Shown in pieces: positions 24,460 to 35,769 of a stretch of DNA of 64,000 bases. The notes below the pieces were generated by a model. It was given only the letters and a program-made list of their open reading frames with translations. It was not told the origin of the DNA and did no database searches. The stretch is from Clavaria fumosa (lineage: Eukaryota > Basidiomycota > Agaricomycetes > Agaricales > Clavariaceae): positions 124,001-188,000 of the forward strand of contig OX637805.1 in the NCBI GenBank assembly GCA_951802425.1, in the 5' to 3' direction. Position 1 is the stretch's first letter; every line of letters starts with the position of its first letter. A program made the position numbers and the translations under genes.

Positions 24460-25936
24460 TTGATGGACAGATTCTGTGCTAACCCACAGAACCAACTATA
24501 CAAGAGTCAGCATCAGTACCCAGGAACCACTGACTGTGGAGTCCCCACTCCCCCTGACCTGGATACCCCCTCGCGACCTCCGAGATCAGTTCATCCTGCC
24601 AGAGGACCCTGGGATATGGCCCCACTTTTCCAGGTTGTGGCCCAATCTCTGCAGAACTTTGCAAATCCTGCTGTGCCTGATGAATGACCTGCCATTGTCT
24701 CCAGAATCCCTGGGTACACCACCCCTCATAGCAGCTGGCCCACTTGGACACAACCAGCCACTACTCTGAGCAGGGCGCTCCCTCGTAACCCTATAGGGAC
24801 CGAAGCAATGCTTCAACCTGCCCCCTGCCTCGAGATACCGGTCTAACCCTTCCATATTCCTCAACTGGAAGCATGACCAGTACCTCCGATGGAGATGCAA
24901 CCAGCATCTTGCCCCCTGTCTCAGGCTGAAGCCCTGCAGGCCCCTCCAGTCCCCCCTATGCCTCCACACCTCACTACCATGCTTCAAGATGAGGCACCTG
25001 GTACCCACCATCACCACTACTATTACCAGGCCCCTCCTTCCAAAAGACCATCAGCTTAAAACACTTCTGCCTGAGAATCTAAGCTTGACACTAGGCACCC
25101 CAAGCCATTCAATGGTTGCAACCAGTGTAAATGGAAACCCTTTGTCATGGAATGCCTAATGACTTTCTTTGTGAAACCCATAACCTTTCAAGGGGATCAT
25201 GAGAAGGTCACATTTGCAGCCTCTTACCTCATGGGCACCATGCAGAGCCACTACACCTCCCTCCTTCAATTCAATCCCAAACACCCAGCCTTACACTCGT
25301 GGGAAGGGTTCATCTGTGAGTTTGGAGGGATGTTTGGAGTGGTTAACACACAGATCGAGGTGGACCAGAACCTCCATATGTTACAGATGGGCAAAAACGA
25401 ATGGTTCTCGAACCATATTATATGCTTCGAGTCCTTCGCCTTTGAGTCCAACTGGAATTCTGCTGCTCTGCAATCGGAACTCTATCGTTCACTGTCCATG
25501 TGCATCAAAGAGGCTATGAAGGTCATTCTGTGACCTACAATGTATCAGGAACTTCAAGATTTGGCAATGCAAATCAATCAGAGGCACTGGGAGTATGAGA
25601 GCGAGACCCACCGAACCCAATTTTCGCGCCAACCCTCCTGCTCCTCATCCCCCTGCTCAACAAGGCAGAAATCGCCCCCTTCCTCAACAAGGTGGAAATC
25701 ACAACTTCGTGAACATGTCGCGACCTTATCCAGCTGCTGGCAACAATCCTCCGATGCCCAGACCAGCCACAGAAAACCCCATGACCACATTGCGACCTGC
25801 TAATCCACCCTGCCAGCCGAATCCAAATCCACCTTACATTCCCCTCAGTGATGAGGAACAAGAACAACAATGTCAGGGAAATTTGTGTTTGAGATGTGGG
25901 AAGCCCGGACATTACAGCACAGCATGCCCCGATTGA
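24460..25936 (+). pseudogene. Gag of element D, several frames
   Basis: A proline-rich N-terminus is followed from 25147 by a capsid region (ECLMTFFVKPITF, SWEGFICEFGGMFGVVN). A stop at 25531 interrupts a match that continues as YQELQDLAMQINQRHWEYE. In another frame there is a CCHC knuckle, CLRCGKPGHYSTAC, near 25890-25930, then a stop. The stops and frame changes mean the gene is broken. Confidence 0.75.
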
Positions 25937-26169
25937 CAAGTAGCCGGACAAGCAGTGTTTACGCTTGAGGAAGGAGAGGAAGACTTCCAGGAAGCATATG
26001 AAGTTGAGGAAGAAGTAGAAGAGGATGTTGATGATCTGCATGAAGAGTTAAACGAGGAAGTGACTCAGGAGCTTCCGGGGGAACTCTGAGTCACGATGAA
26101 CCAACCCCCATACCCACATGGGCTGCGACTAGTTCCTCCTCTTCTCAGTTTCTTTGCAACTTTTCTAAT

Positions 26170-26849
26170 ATGCCTATTGCTTCCCAGTCCTCCCAATCCT
26201 TTCTCATAAAAATGCAAATCCCAGATTTTGGCTCGATTCCTCTCAATACTCTTGTTGACTGTGGCACATCAATGAATTTTATCGATTTTACTCTTGCAAA
26301 CACCCATCTGAACCTCCTAATGCCACTCCCACAACCCCTACCTCTTCAATATTTTGACAGAAGTTCCTCCAGCTCCAATATCACCCACTACATCCTCGCT
26401 AATACAAAATTCCCTGACGATACCATCCAATCCATCAAGTTCCTCATCACCAAGACCCATCCTCTCACTCCCGTCATTCTAGGGCTTGACTGGCTGCGAA
26501 CCTGGAACCCCAAGATTGACTGGACTAACCTCTCCTTTAGTTTTGGACAGACTGCCTGCTCCGCAACTATCCCTCTCACCCTTCTGGATGCGAAACCCCC
26601 AAGTAAACCTCTTCCTGACCTCATGAACTCAACACCGAAATCTCCTAAACCCCTGCAAGTTCAATTGGTCAAGGCCACCATGCTTCGTCAATTGGAACAA
26701 CAAGGAGAATTTATAGGTCTCCTCCATTTTCAGCCTGCGAACAACCCCTATGATGATGAATCAATACTCGTGAGTTCTGCAACCACCCAAACTTCTCCCC
26801 CAAACCCCAAAGAAATAGTTCTACAGGAGTACCACAATTTTATGGACAT
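26170..26849 (+). pseudogene. Protease region of element D, cut by element B
   Basis: Retropepsin-like: TLVDCGTSMNFID has DCG where DSG is expected in the catalytic motif, and VILGLDWLRTWNPKIDW is the typical C-terminal signature of Ty3-family proteases. The reading frame runs into the LTR of element B at 26850. Confidence 0.75.
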
Positions 26850-28640
26850 TGTAGTAGGCTGTACTGGTGTTGGCTGCAAATGGGTGTTCATGGCCAGGTT
26901 CTTCAGGGGGTCTTGTTACACATCAGAGACACTAGACAGAACCTTGGAGGATGTAGAGGCTGAGTGTAAAATGTTCAGAGAATGAAAATATATGTTATCC
27001 GAAGTATCCAGTATCAGATCCAGTGGAGTCCGATGTTCAGATCGAAAGTTCGAGGGGCCGGCAATGATGAAGGCCAGTGGATCAATGGGTATGACGAGGG
27101 GTGAGCCTGCTAAAGATCACAGCACAATGTGGGCATTCAAAAAGCTGGATTTCCATAGAGTCTGGTACATACTTATGTACATTTTTCTAAGTACAGCAAA
27201 TCTGATCCTACGAAAATCTCTGGAAGCTACAGAAGGCAATGCAATATCATGTACAAGGTCATATAGGGGCCATAATTCATAAATGAGTCATGCGGTGTAG
27301 TAGGCTGTACTGGTGTTGGCTGCAAACAAGTGTTCATGGCCTGGTTCTTCAGGGGGTCTTGTTACACGACGTAGACACTAGACAGAACCTTGGAGGAAGT
27401 AGAGACTGAGTATAAAATGTTCAGAGAATGAAAATATATGTTATCCAAAGTATCCGGTATCGGATCCAGTGGAGTCCGATGTTCGGATCGAAGGTTCAAG
27501 GGGCCGGCAACGACAAAGGCTAGTGGATCAATGGGTATGACGAAGGGTGAGCCTGCTAAAGATCCCAGTGCAATATGGGCGTCTAGAAAGCTGGATTTCC
27601 ATAGAGTCTGGTACATACTTATGTACAATTTTTCTAAGTACAGCAAATCCGATCCTACAGAAATCTCTGGAAGCTACAGAAGGCAATGCGGTATTGTGCA
27701 CAGGGTCATATAAGGGCCATAATTCATAAGTGAGTCGGAGGGATGAAATGTCCGATAACTAGCATATGTCTGGACCACTCATAAAATGAAGGAAAGTGTG
27801 GCTGGTACAGCAAAGGGGTACTAGGAACAATGGGCAAAGCACTGCAAAGGGTTGAAATGTTTAAATAATTGGATGGTTGAAAGGGATCACAATATGAAAT
27901 TTACAGCATGGTATGTGAAATAAAGGAAGGGGAATGAAATAGTGAGTATGTCGAGTGCTGACCATGTTGGAGTGATGAAATAGAGAGGTGTGGGCGGTGT
28001 GTATGACCTGCGGGCTGTGATCATCATGGCAGACTGGAGACCGGAGAGTCCGATATTGGATGTTTATCAGATGTCCCGGATGTTATCAGACAGTATCGGA
28101 TCGTTATCGGTCGCTGTTGCCTTTGATGCCTAAATATCCAGATAGTCAGTATCTGTGATGTTTCCTTGTCTAAACCGCATATCATCCTTACAGCGGTTTG
28201 GAGGAATCAAATGTCCGATGACCAGCACATGTCTGGACCGCTCGTAAAATGAAGGAAAGCATAGCTGGTACAGCAAAGGGGTACTAGGAACAATGGGCAA
28301 GATACTGCAAAGGGTTTGAAATGTTTAAACTAGTGGACACTTGAAAGGGAGCACAATATGAAATTTACAGCATGGTATATGAAATAAAGGAAGGGGAATG
28401 GAACAGCAAGTATGTCGAGCACTGACCATGCTGGAGTGATGAAATAGAAGGGTGTAGACAGTGCGTGTGACCTGCAGGCTGTGATCATCATGGGGGACTG
28501 GAGACCGGAGAGTCTGATATCAGACATTTATCGGACGTCCCAGACGCTATCGGTCGCTGTTGCCTTTGATGCGAAAAATATCTGGATAGTCGGTATCTGT
28601 GATGCTTCCTTGTTTAAACTGTATATTATCCTTCCATTCT
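26850..28640 (-). repeat. 3' LTR of element B, split by a solo LTR
   Basis: An A-family LTR in minus orientation. Its two halves are 26850-27291 and 28197-28640, separated by the nested LTR 27296-28192 with its GCGG duplications. The outer end begins TGTAGTAGG. The inner end, next to a GGGGGCTGAAAATGCAACC sequence shared with element A, has lost the terminal bases (CTTCCA for CTTACA). Confidence 0.75.
27296..28192 (-). mobile_element. Solo LTR nested in the LTR of element B
   Basis: 897 bp, TGTAGTAGG ... ATCCTTACA, flanked by GCGG (27292-27295 and 28193-28196). Removing it and one GCGG restores a continuous LTR of B. Confidence 0.8.
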
Positions 28641-28794
28641 CCTGGGGGCTGAAAATGCAACCGTCCTCGATTGCAACCAAACAAAGCCAAATAATCGTTT
28701 ATTGATTGTGAAGTATGTGTTGTGTGGGCGCGCATGGGTCCAAACAGGCTCTTGTGCTTTCTCCATCAACAGCAATATGTCAACTTATTCAACA

Positions 28795-30256
28795 ATGGAA
28801 AACTTCGATTCCCTACTCTTCCAAAATGCGGTCCAGGCGATGATAGAGGCACGGGCCATGGCGCTGGGTGAAGAATTACCGGAACAGGGGCAGGATGGTG
28901 AGTACGCAGAGTGGGTGCAGATGTATGGGGGCGATGCTGTGCATGGTGTATCTTTCTTTCTTTTTCACATTGCACTGACAATTTATGGAATGATTTTCTT
29001 GCCGGCTACATTGCTGCAATTGATGATGACGTGGAAGTGGACGAAGGACTCATCCTCGTTGTGCGAAAGCTCAAGAAGTGGCGGAGGCTCTGCGGGGACG
29101 AATGGACTGCCGAGCAGGCGAGGAAACAGGAGGAGGCCGAGGCCGAAAAGAGACGCACGAGCGAGGAGAGGGCGGCCGCCGAGAGAGCCGCAGCGGAGGA
29201 GAGGCGGACGGAGGCGGCGAGGGCTGCCGAGAAGAGGGCGCAACTCGCCCGGGCGCATCGGATTGTCGGGAGCGAGGACGGTGAGGAAGAGGAGAGGGGG
29301 GTGCAGCAGCAGCAGCAACAGCAACAGCAACAACAACAATACCAGCAACAGTTGTGCCGGCCGTGACGGATCTGACGGAGGCGGTGGAGCTGGGCGTAAA
29401 TGAAGAAACGGATCCGTGGGGGCAGTCAGTGCGGGAGCCGGGGGGTCATCACCTAGTCATCAAGGTCCCCCCATTCTGGAGCATCGGGTGTGCGGGCGGA
29501 TGACGGTGACGCCGGTATGGGTTGAGATTGCGAGGGGGGCAGCAGAGAAACGAGGGCGAGGGAGGAGGACCGGAGCGGGAGCGGACATCAGGTCCCGAGC
29601 TGCATGGCAACCTGGAGACAAGGTGAGTTGTCAAATGGGGTTTTTTTGAGCCTTAGGTCTCTGATCCGGAAAATAGGAACACAAGCCGGCCTGCGAAGCG
29701 TGCGCCCGGAAGCGGCGCTCATGTTACGGAGTGGAAGGAGTGGCATGTCAGTGGTGTCGGACCTACAAGGTGTCGTGCAGTCTCTCGGCTGTACGAGGTA
29801 AGTAATATTCTTTTTATTTCGGTGTTGAAATAATCTGAAAGGTATGTTTCAGGAATGAAAGCCGAGAGGGTGGCGGTGTCCGGCACCGGAGGTAAGTCAA
29901 GAAAATATCGGATCCGCATTAGCTAATGTATCGGAGCAGGTCTGAAGGTGATGGAGGCAACTGGGAGCAAGAGGCCGAGGCGGGGTGCGACGCGGGCACC
30001 AGTCCGTGAAGATACGACCCCAGAGGAGGAGGAAGAAGACGAGATTGAGGATGATGATAGCGTGGAGATGGTGGAGCCGCCAGCAAAGCGAAAGAAAGTG
30101 GAGGTGGGTCCGAGTCGGAAAGGTAAGGAGCGGGAGACGGTGGCAGGGTCGTCTATGAGGGAGGCGCTCCAGATGATGGAAAGGGGGGCTGATCAGGTGA
30201 AGGCCAGAGCCGAGTTGCTCTGGATGCTTCTCCTTGGTGAGCTGTTTACTGTATAA
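28795..30256 (+). pseudogene. Zn(II)2Cys6 accessory gene of element B, decayed
   Basis: Counterpart of the antisense gene in A. Start MENFDSLLFQNAVQAM; coiled-coil exon from about 29000 (DDDVEVDEGLILVVRKLKKW); zinc-cluster exon 29677-29797 with C-EA-C-ARKRRS-C-YGVEGVA-C-QW-C-RTYKVS-C; small exon 29853-29891; last exon 29940-30256 (SKRPRRGATRAPVRED, PPAKRKKVEVG). The exon sizes of 121 and 39 bp equal those in A. It is broken: the acceptor before exon 2 has lost its AG, a CAG/CAA-type repeat expands the coiled coil, and a frame change precedes the WVEIARG segment. Confidence 0.7.
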
Positions 30257-30454
30257 ATGTTTTGTGTGTTTTTCTTTTGCAATTGGATTACTATATTGTG
30301 TAAGAGAAGTGAGTAAAGGATGTGAGAGTGTAAGAAAAAGGTTAAAAGGGACGCCAGGTATAAAGTTTGGACTTGTCCGAAATTTCAATTATTATTTTTT
30401 GGTCAAAGATCAATGGATTAAAGAAAAAATAAGGGATATGATAGAGAAAAATGC

Positions 30455-33400
30455 TTAATAGCGAGGCTGAAGGTTTCGGGTTGCTCCGGAGCGTTGTGGG
30501 CGAGATTTCGGAGCGTCGGTGTCGGTGGCTTCGTTATCAAATTCATCAGATAGTTCAGCAGTTTGGTTTTCCCCATCCTTGGTGTTGGTAGAGTTATGTG
30601 AGGCCTCGTGTGGTTGATAGCGTGAGATGTGCTCTTTTATCTCCATCGCTTGATTGATGATAGATGTGACTGGAATCAATGTTTGCAATCGCAGATAGTA
30701 TGGAATGATGCGGAAAGCTGCATAGTGGATCTTTGAGACAGCGCCATCGAGTTCCGAGAGGATATATGCACTGTATTGAGTTCGGCGAACAATGATCATC
30801 AGTCCGAAGAATCACGGTTTTGTCTTCCGATTTAGTGCCATTTCTACAGCCAAATTGCAGATCAATACCAGTGATCCGGGTTTGAAATCGTAGTTGATGA
30901 TAGAGTTCCGGTGTGTGTCGATGAACTGCTTGACAGATTGTTTTCGGGCAGCAAGTACTTTATCAGCGATTGTTGCTAGATCTTCTTCTCATTTTTGTAG
31001 TTGGCAGGCTCGAAGGGCTATCAGTTCCGCAGTAGTTATCGGGGCATCGGCGGTCAGAATTAGATATGTTGCTTCGGATATGTTGAAAGGGAAAAGTGGT
31101 TCAACGCCATGTGTGATGTAAAATGGAGAGTGACTGGTGGATCATTGGATTGTGGTTCGTTCTGCCCAAATGACTGAGGGTAAAACGTCTGGCCATTTCG
31201 ATTTGTCTCCATCTGCTGCTTTGATTAACGACTTGTGGACTGACCGGTGGGCATGTTCAATGATGCCATTAGTGCGGGAATTATATCTGGAGATACAGAT
31301 GTGACAGATTCCATACCATTTCTTGAGGAAATCGAGGGCCTTGATAAATGGGGTACTGTTATCCATAATGATCTCCTCTACTGCTCCCCATCAGCACAGT
31401 ATATCTTCAAATATGAAGGTTCCGAGAAGTCGGGCAGTCTCGTTTCGTAGCAGTCTCGCTTCCGGATATGTGGATAATGAGCATCGGGCATGGAGAAGAA
31501 GTTGAAAACTGCGAGCCCTGGGTAGGAACATGGTATCAATGTGCGCTCAATGGAAAAGACCGGCTGGTGTGGCGACCATTGGTGGAATAAAGATCTTCCA
31601 GATTTGCCGAGTCTGGCACTGGTGACAAGTTTGGACAAACCACTTTACGTCTTGATCCAACACCAGCCACCAGAACCGATTTAAGATACATGTCTGGATA
31701 ATGTAAACACCTTTGTGGCCAAGTGAATCGTGTGCCTCAGTGATAATTGCAAGCCATTTGTAGTCCGGAGGTACTACCTGGTGGCATCTGTTAGGTCAGC
31801 GACACCATAGCTTGTTATCAAGGATGAAGAACTCAGGTGCGGAGCAGACTAATCGTCGGAACTGGTTTGTGTTGGTGCCAGAAGGATGGATCAGGTTTCG
31901 AAGGAAAGATTCAATTTTGCGGATCTTTTCTTTGCTGCGTCTGACCAGGGTATAAAGATAGTGAAGGATTCGTTGGGGGCTGGTGAATCATTGGATGGTA
32001 CCATCGAATTGAGTAGCATCAATCCTGTGTGAAGTTGGAAGCCAGTATGAGTGATACCAGGGGGGTGCACCTCGGATGGGTAGTAAGATTCCGGTGCTCG
32101 ATTCATGTGTTCCATGGCGAACACATAGCTCCGATTGATCCACTCTTCATGATCTTCGGACTCAGTGTCTTCCTCACCATCTGTGGCATGTCGGCATGAT
32201 AATCCATCGGCTCTGGTGTGTTTATTTGCGGGAATATGAACAAGGTCGAAATCGAAAAGCAGTATACCAGCAATCCATCGATTCATGGCAGCGTTTGGTT
32301 GGATGTCTGGATTGTTTAGCATACCCTTAATGAATTTAGTGCCCATTTTGACAATGAATTTCGGAAGGTGATAAGGTAAATCCGATATGACTGAAGTGCG
32401 CAGAACAGTCCGTATAACTCAATTTTTGCTTGAGAGTATCAGGCCTCGCGTTCATTCCAGGTAATCAAACTGAATCTAGATGGGTACCAGATTCCATCTT
32501 CTCTGATTTGAAATAGCGCAAAGCCGACTGTGATGTTGGACGAGTCAATGGCCATAATCACGGGCCATCCAGAGCGGTAATTGATCAGTCGAACGGTGGA
32601 TGAGTTGACTATTACATCCTTAAGTCGGTCCATCAAATTTTGCTCTTCTTCTTCAAACCTGAATGGAACATCCTTGCAAGTCAGATTGATGAGTGGTCAG
32701 GCAAGTACTGCATAGTTTTTAATGAATATCTGGAGTAGTCTGCAAATGATCGGACATCTGTGAGTGTTTCACATGGAGGCCAGTCTCGAATACGCTGAAC
32801 ATTGGAAGCATCCGGAACTTGCCCTTCATATGTGCACATGTGTCCAGTAACTATTGTTTCGGGGGTGCAAATTGTTGTTTTCTTGCCATTAATGGTTCCT
32901 CCGACTTTCTTGATTCGTTGGAGCACCCGGTTGACATTATTTAAATGCTCCCAAACAAACTGCCATATTTGCGGATTCTCCGGGATCGTCTTGTAAGTGC
33001 CATCCGGAAGCTTGTATCGGGTTTCTGGGCCCTTAATTGCTACATCATCTACAAATGGGATGGTGACATGCGGAATTTCATCTTGCAAGATATGCGTGAT
33101 GTCTCCATGCATAATTTGCGTCACGTTGGTGTATCCCATCAGGACGCAAGTGAGCCGTTTGACTCCGAGAGGGGTTTGAAATGTGGTAAGGTCTCGGCTT
33201 CACTCATCGAGAGACTGTTGATCGAAGGAGACAAATAAATCGAGTGATCCGTAGCATCCGCGTCCAGCAAATGATTCTGCAAAAACCTCCATTATTGGGG
33301 GAACTGCCGAGTTGCTGATAGTGACTTTGTTCAATGGCTGGAGGTTGTGTACGAGTCGGAGGGACTTTCCATCTTTCTTTAACACACAAAACCACTGGGA

Positions 33401-34995
33401 CTGATAAGATGAATTGGATTCTTCGTAGACTCCAGCTGCTATCTTTTCTCAGATAACCTTTAGGACTTCATTGTAGATGCCAGGGGGAATCAGTATATTT
33501 TTGAAAATCCAGGGGACATGTTTGACTGTTGGGATGATAATTGGATCAAAGTATTTTGCGTTGAATCGTCCTTTTTCAGTCTCCATCCAAGCGAAGGCAT
33601 CTTCCTGGGCTTTGATAAGATAGTGAACAAGTTCTTCTTCCTCCGGCCATAAGAATCCGGTGGGGTTTGTGTTATGCGCATCTTTCTGGTCTTGAGTATA
33701 TCAGAGACTGGGGGTGAAATCGGGGGGGTGTGTTGGAAGAGTCGGTATATCGGCTAGGGGGTCTGGATGCCATCGTCAGACAATACAGAATTCTTCGGGT
33801 ACTGTCGCTTTGATTGGATTGATGCAGTTCGCCACCTTCTTATATTTCTTTCCTAAGTAAACTGGCAAAATGGCATCTGTAGACAGGACCTTCATTTCGG
33901 AGGAATTGTTGTACAGGGGATATGCGATATTCGGATGTGTCAGTTCACATTTGGTAGCGACCGGTGTAAGGATTATATGCGGTCTAAACACGGAAATATG
34001 ACAGAAACCGACTATCCGGATATTTTGCGATCCAAGGCAATTACGTGCGATACGATCTGATAACCATCCGACACCGTCCGATAACGTCCAATAGCATCTG
34101 ATATATATTCGATATCGGACTCCCCGGTCTTCAATCCCCCGTGACGATCACAGCCCGCAGGTCTCACACACCGCCCACGCCTTTCTATTTCATCACTCCA
34201 GCATGGTCAGCGCTCGACATACTCACTATTCCATTCCCATTCCTTTATTTCATATAACATGCTGTAAATTTCATATTGTGATCCCTTTCAACCATTCAAT
34301 CATTTGAACGTTTCAAACCCTTTGCAGTACTTTGCCCATTGTTCCTAATACCCCTTTGCTGTACCAGCCCCACTTTCCTTCAGTTTACGAGCGGTCCGGA
34401 CATCGGACATTTCATTCCTCTGAGCTACTCAATTCCCTTGTGATATAACTCCTCCATATAACCCTTCACGCGACATGGCGCTGTTCCATATGTTTTCCGG
34501 ACATTTCCATACATTCCAATTTGCCGTACTTACAGAACTGTACTTAAGCACACTTCGGACTATATGGAAATCCAGCTTTTTGAACGCCCACATCGTGCTG
34601 TGATTTTTAGCAAGCTCACCCTTCGTCGTACCTATTGATCCGCTGGCCTTCGTCGTTGCTGGCCCCTCCAACCTTCGATCCAAACATCGGACTCTATCGG
34701 ATCCGATACCGGATACTCCGGACAACGTATATTTTCACTCTCTGAACCTTTTTACACTCAACCTCCACATCCTCCAAGGTTCTGTCTAGTGTACCCATTG
34801 TGTAATAAGACCCCCTGAAGAACCCGGCCACGAACATCTATTTGCAGCCAACACCTGTACAGCCTACTACACTGGGGAATCAACAGAATCGAGAGAAATG
34901 TCCAAGACACTGATACAAGGATCAAGAGGGGCTAGATTTACAAAGAGATGATGAGGAATTCTGAACGGAAGTGGAAAAGATGGCTGGAGTCTCGT
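30455..34995 (-). pseudogene. Pol of element B, decayed
   Basis: Matches pol of A piece by piece: integrase C-terminus near 30455-30799, catalytic core 31142-31366, zinc-binding domain near 31600-31800, RNase H 31891-32636, reverse transcriptase 32681-33390, N-terminal linker 33490-33991 and 34876-34995. It has many stops and frame changes and is split by the solo LTR at 33965. Confidence 0.85.
33965..34871 (+). mobile_element. Solo LTR nested in pol of element B
   Basis: 907 bp, TGTAAGGATT ... CCTACTACA, opposite in orientation to B. Flanks are CCGG (33961-33964) and CTGG (34872-34875). In A the uninterrupted site reads CCCCAGTCGCTA, so the original 4-bp target was CTGG on this strand and one copy has a C/T change. 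Confidence 0.8.
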
Positions 34996-35070
34996 ATTTG
35001 GGTATAGTTTCCATGTCCACATTGATCAGAGGTGAGTCCATAGATTTGCGGATGTTCGAGGCTCCAGCCA

Positions 35071-35673
35071 TCAAAAATCCGGATGCAGTTTCTTATTCTT
35101 CAATGTTTTGCAGATCGGGATTCGCTCTTTTGTTGGCACTATGATTCGTTCTCCTGTGTTTGGATCATTTAGAATGAGGTCCTGGGCCCCATGGGGATGA
35201 TCGATTGTTTGCGAGCCAGTTAGCATAAAAAATGGTCGTCTGACAAGAACCTCGCAGGGCAGTGTGTCTGCCACTTGCATTTGAACATGGAACGTGCACA
35301 GACCGATCTGTAAAGGGGAATTTTTGATGAGTCTGAGCATCAGAGCAATGGTACCATGAGAGGATTCCATGTGAATAACGTGTTCAGAGTGTAGTGGATT
35401 GCCAAGTTTCTCCCAGACGTCTCGCCGCATTGCTACAATCGAACTTCCCTGGTCGAGAAGGCACTCCACAGCGATTCGACCATCCAATATGCCTTCTACA
35501 ATGCGGAGCGGAGCGGCATCGACTGCCACAACGAGATCGGAGGTGTCCGGAGCCGTAACATTTGTGTAGAGTGTATCCTGCACTGCAGAGACCGTGACCA
35601 GAACACGGCGGGCAGTGACCATATCCTTCATCTTTTTGCGGACATCTCTGGAAATGGCAAGTAGTTCACAAGG
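35071..35673 (-). pseudogene. Gag-protease C-terminal fragment of element B
   Basis: Matches the last 200 residues of the Gag-protease of A, including the LLDQGSSIVAMRRDVWEKLG active-site region. The unusual DQG catalytic motif is therefore shared by both copies. Truncated at about 35673 by the junction with element C. Confidence 0.8.
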
Positions 35674-35769
35674 CACCTCCATCTGGGTTACCAAAGCAGT
35701 CCAGCTCTCCATTCAGCTCTCCCCCATGGATCTGACTAACATCTTACTGATCTTGACCCCTCATGTGAT

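Larger units (their letters stand above)
22701..26849 (+). mobile_element. Ty3/gypsy element D, 5' half
   Basis: LTR, gag and protease in order on the plus strand. It breaks off in the segment QEYHNFMDI, where another gypsy element (B) begins with its LTR end. Pol of D is not found downstream of B; what follows is a different element. Confidence 0.7.
26850..35673 (-). mobile_element. Element B: old relative of A, 5'-truncated, with nested LTRs
   Basis: Same order as A on the opposite strand: LTR, accessory gene (antisense to pol), pol, and the C-terminal part of gag-protease. The 5' LTR and most of gag are missing; homology to A ends at about 35673. Pol is broken into many pieces. Differences from A are dominated by CpG changed to TpG or CpA. 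Confidence 0.85.
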
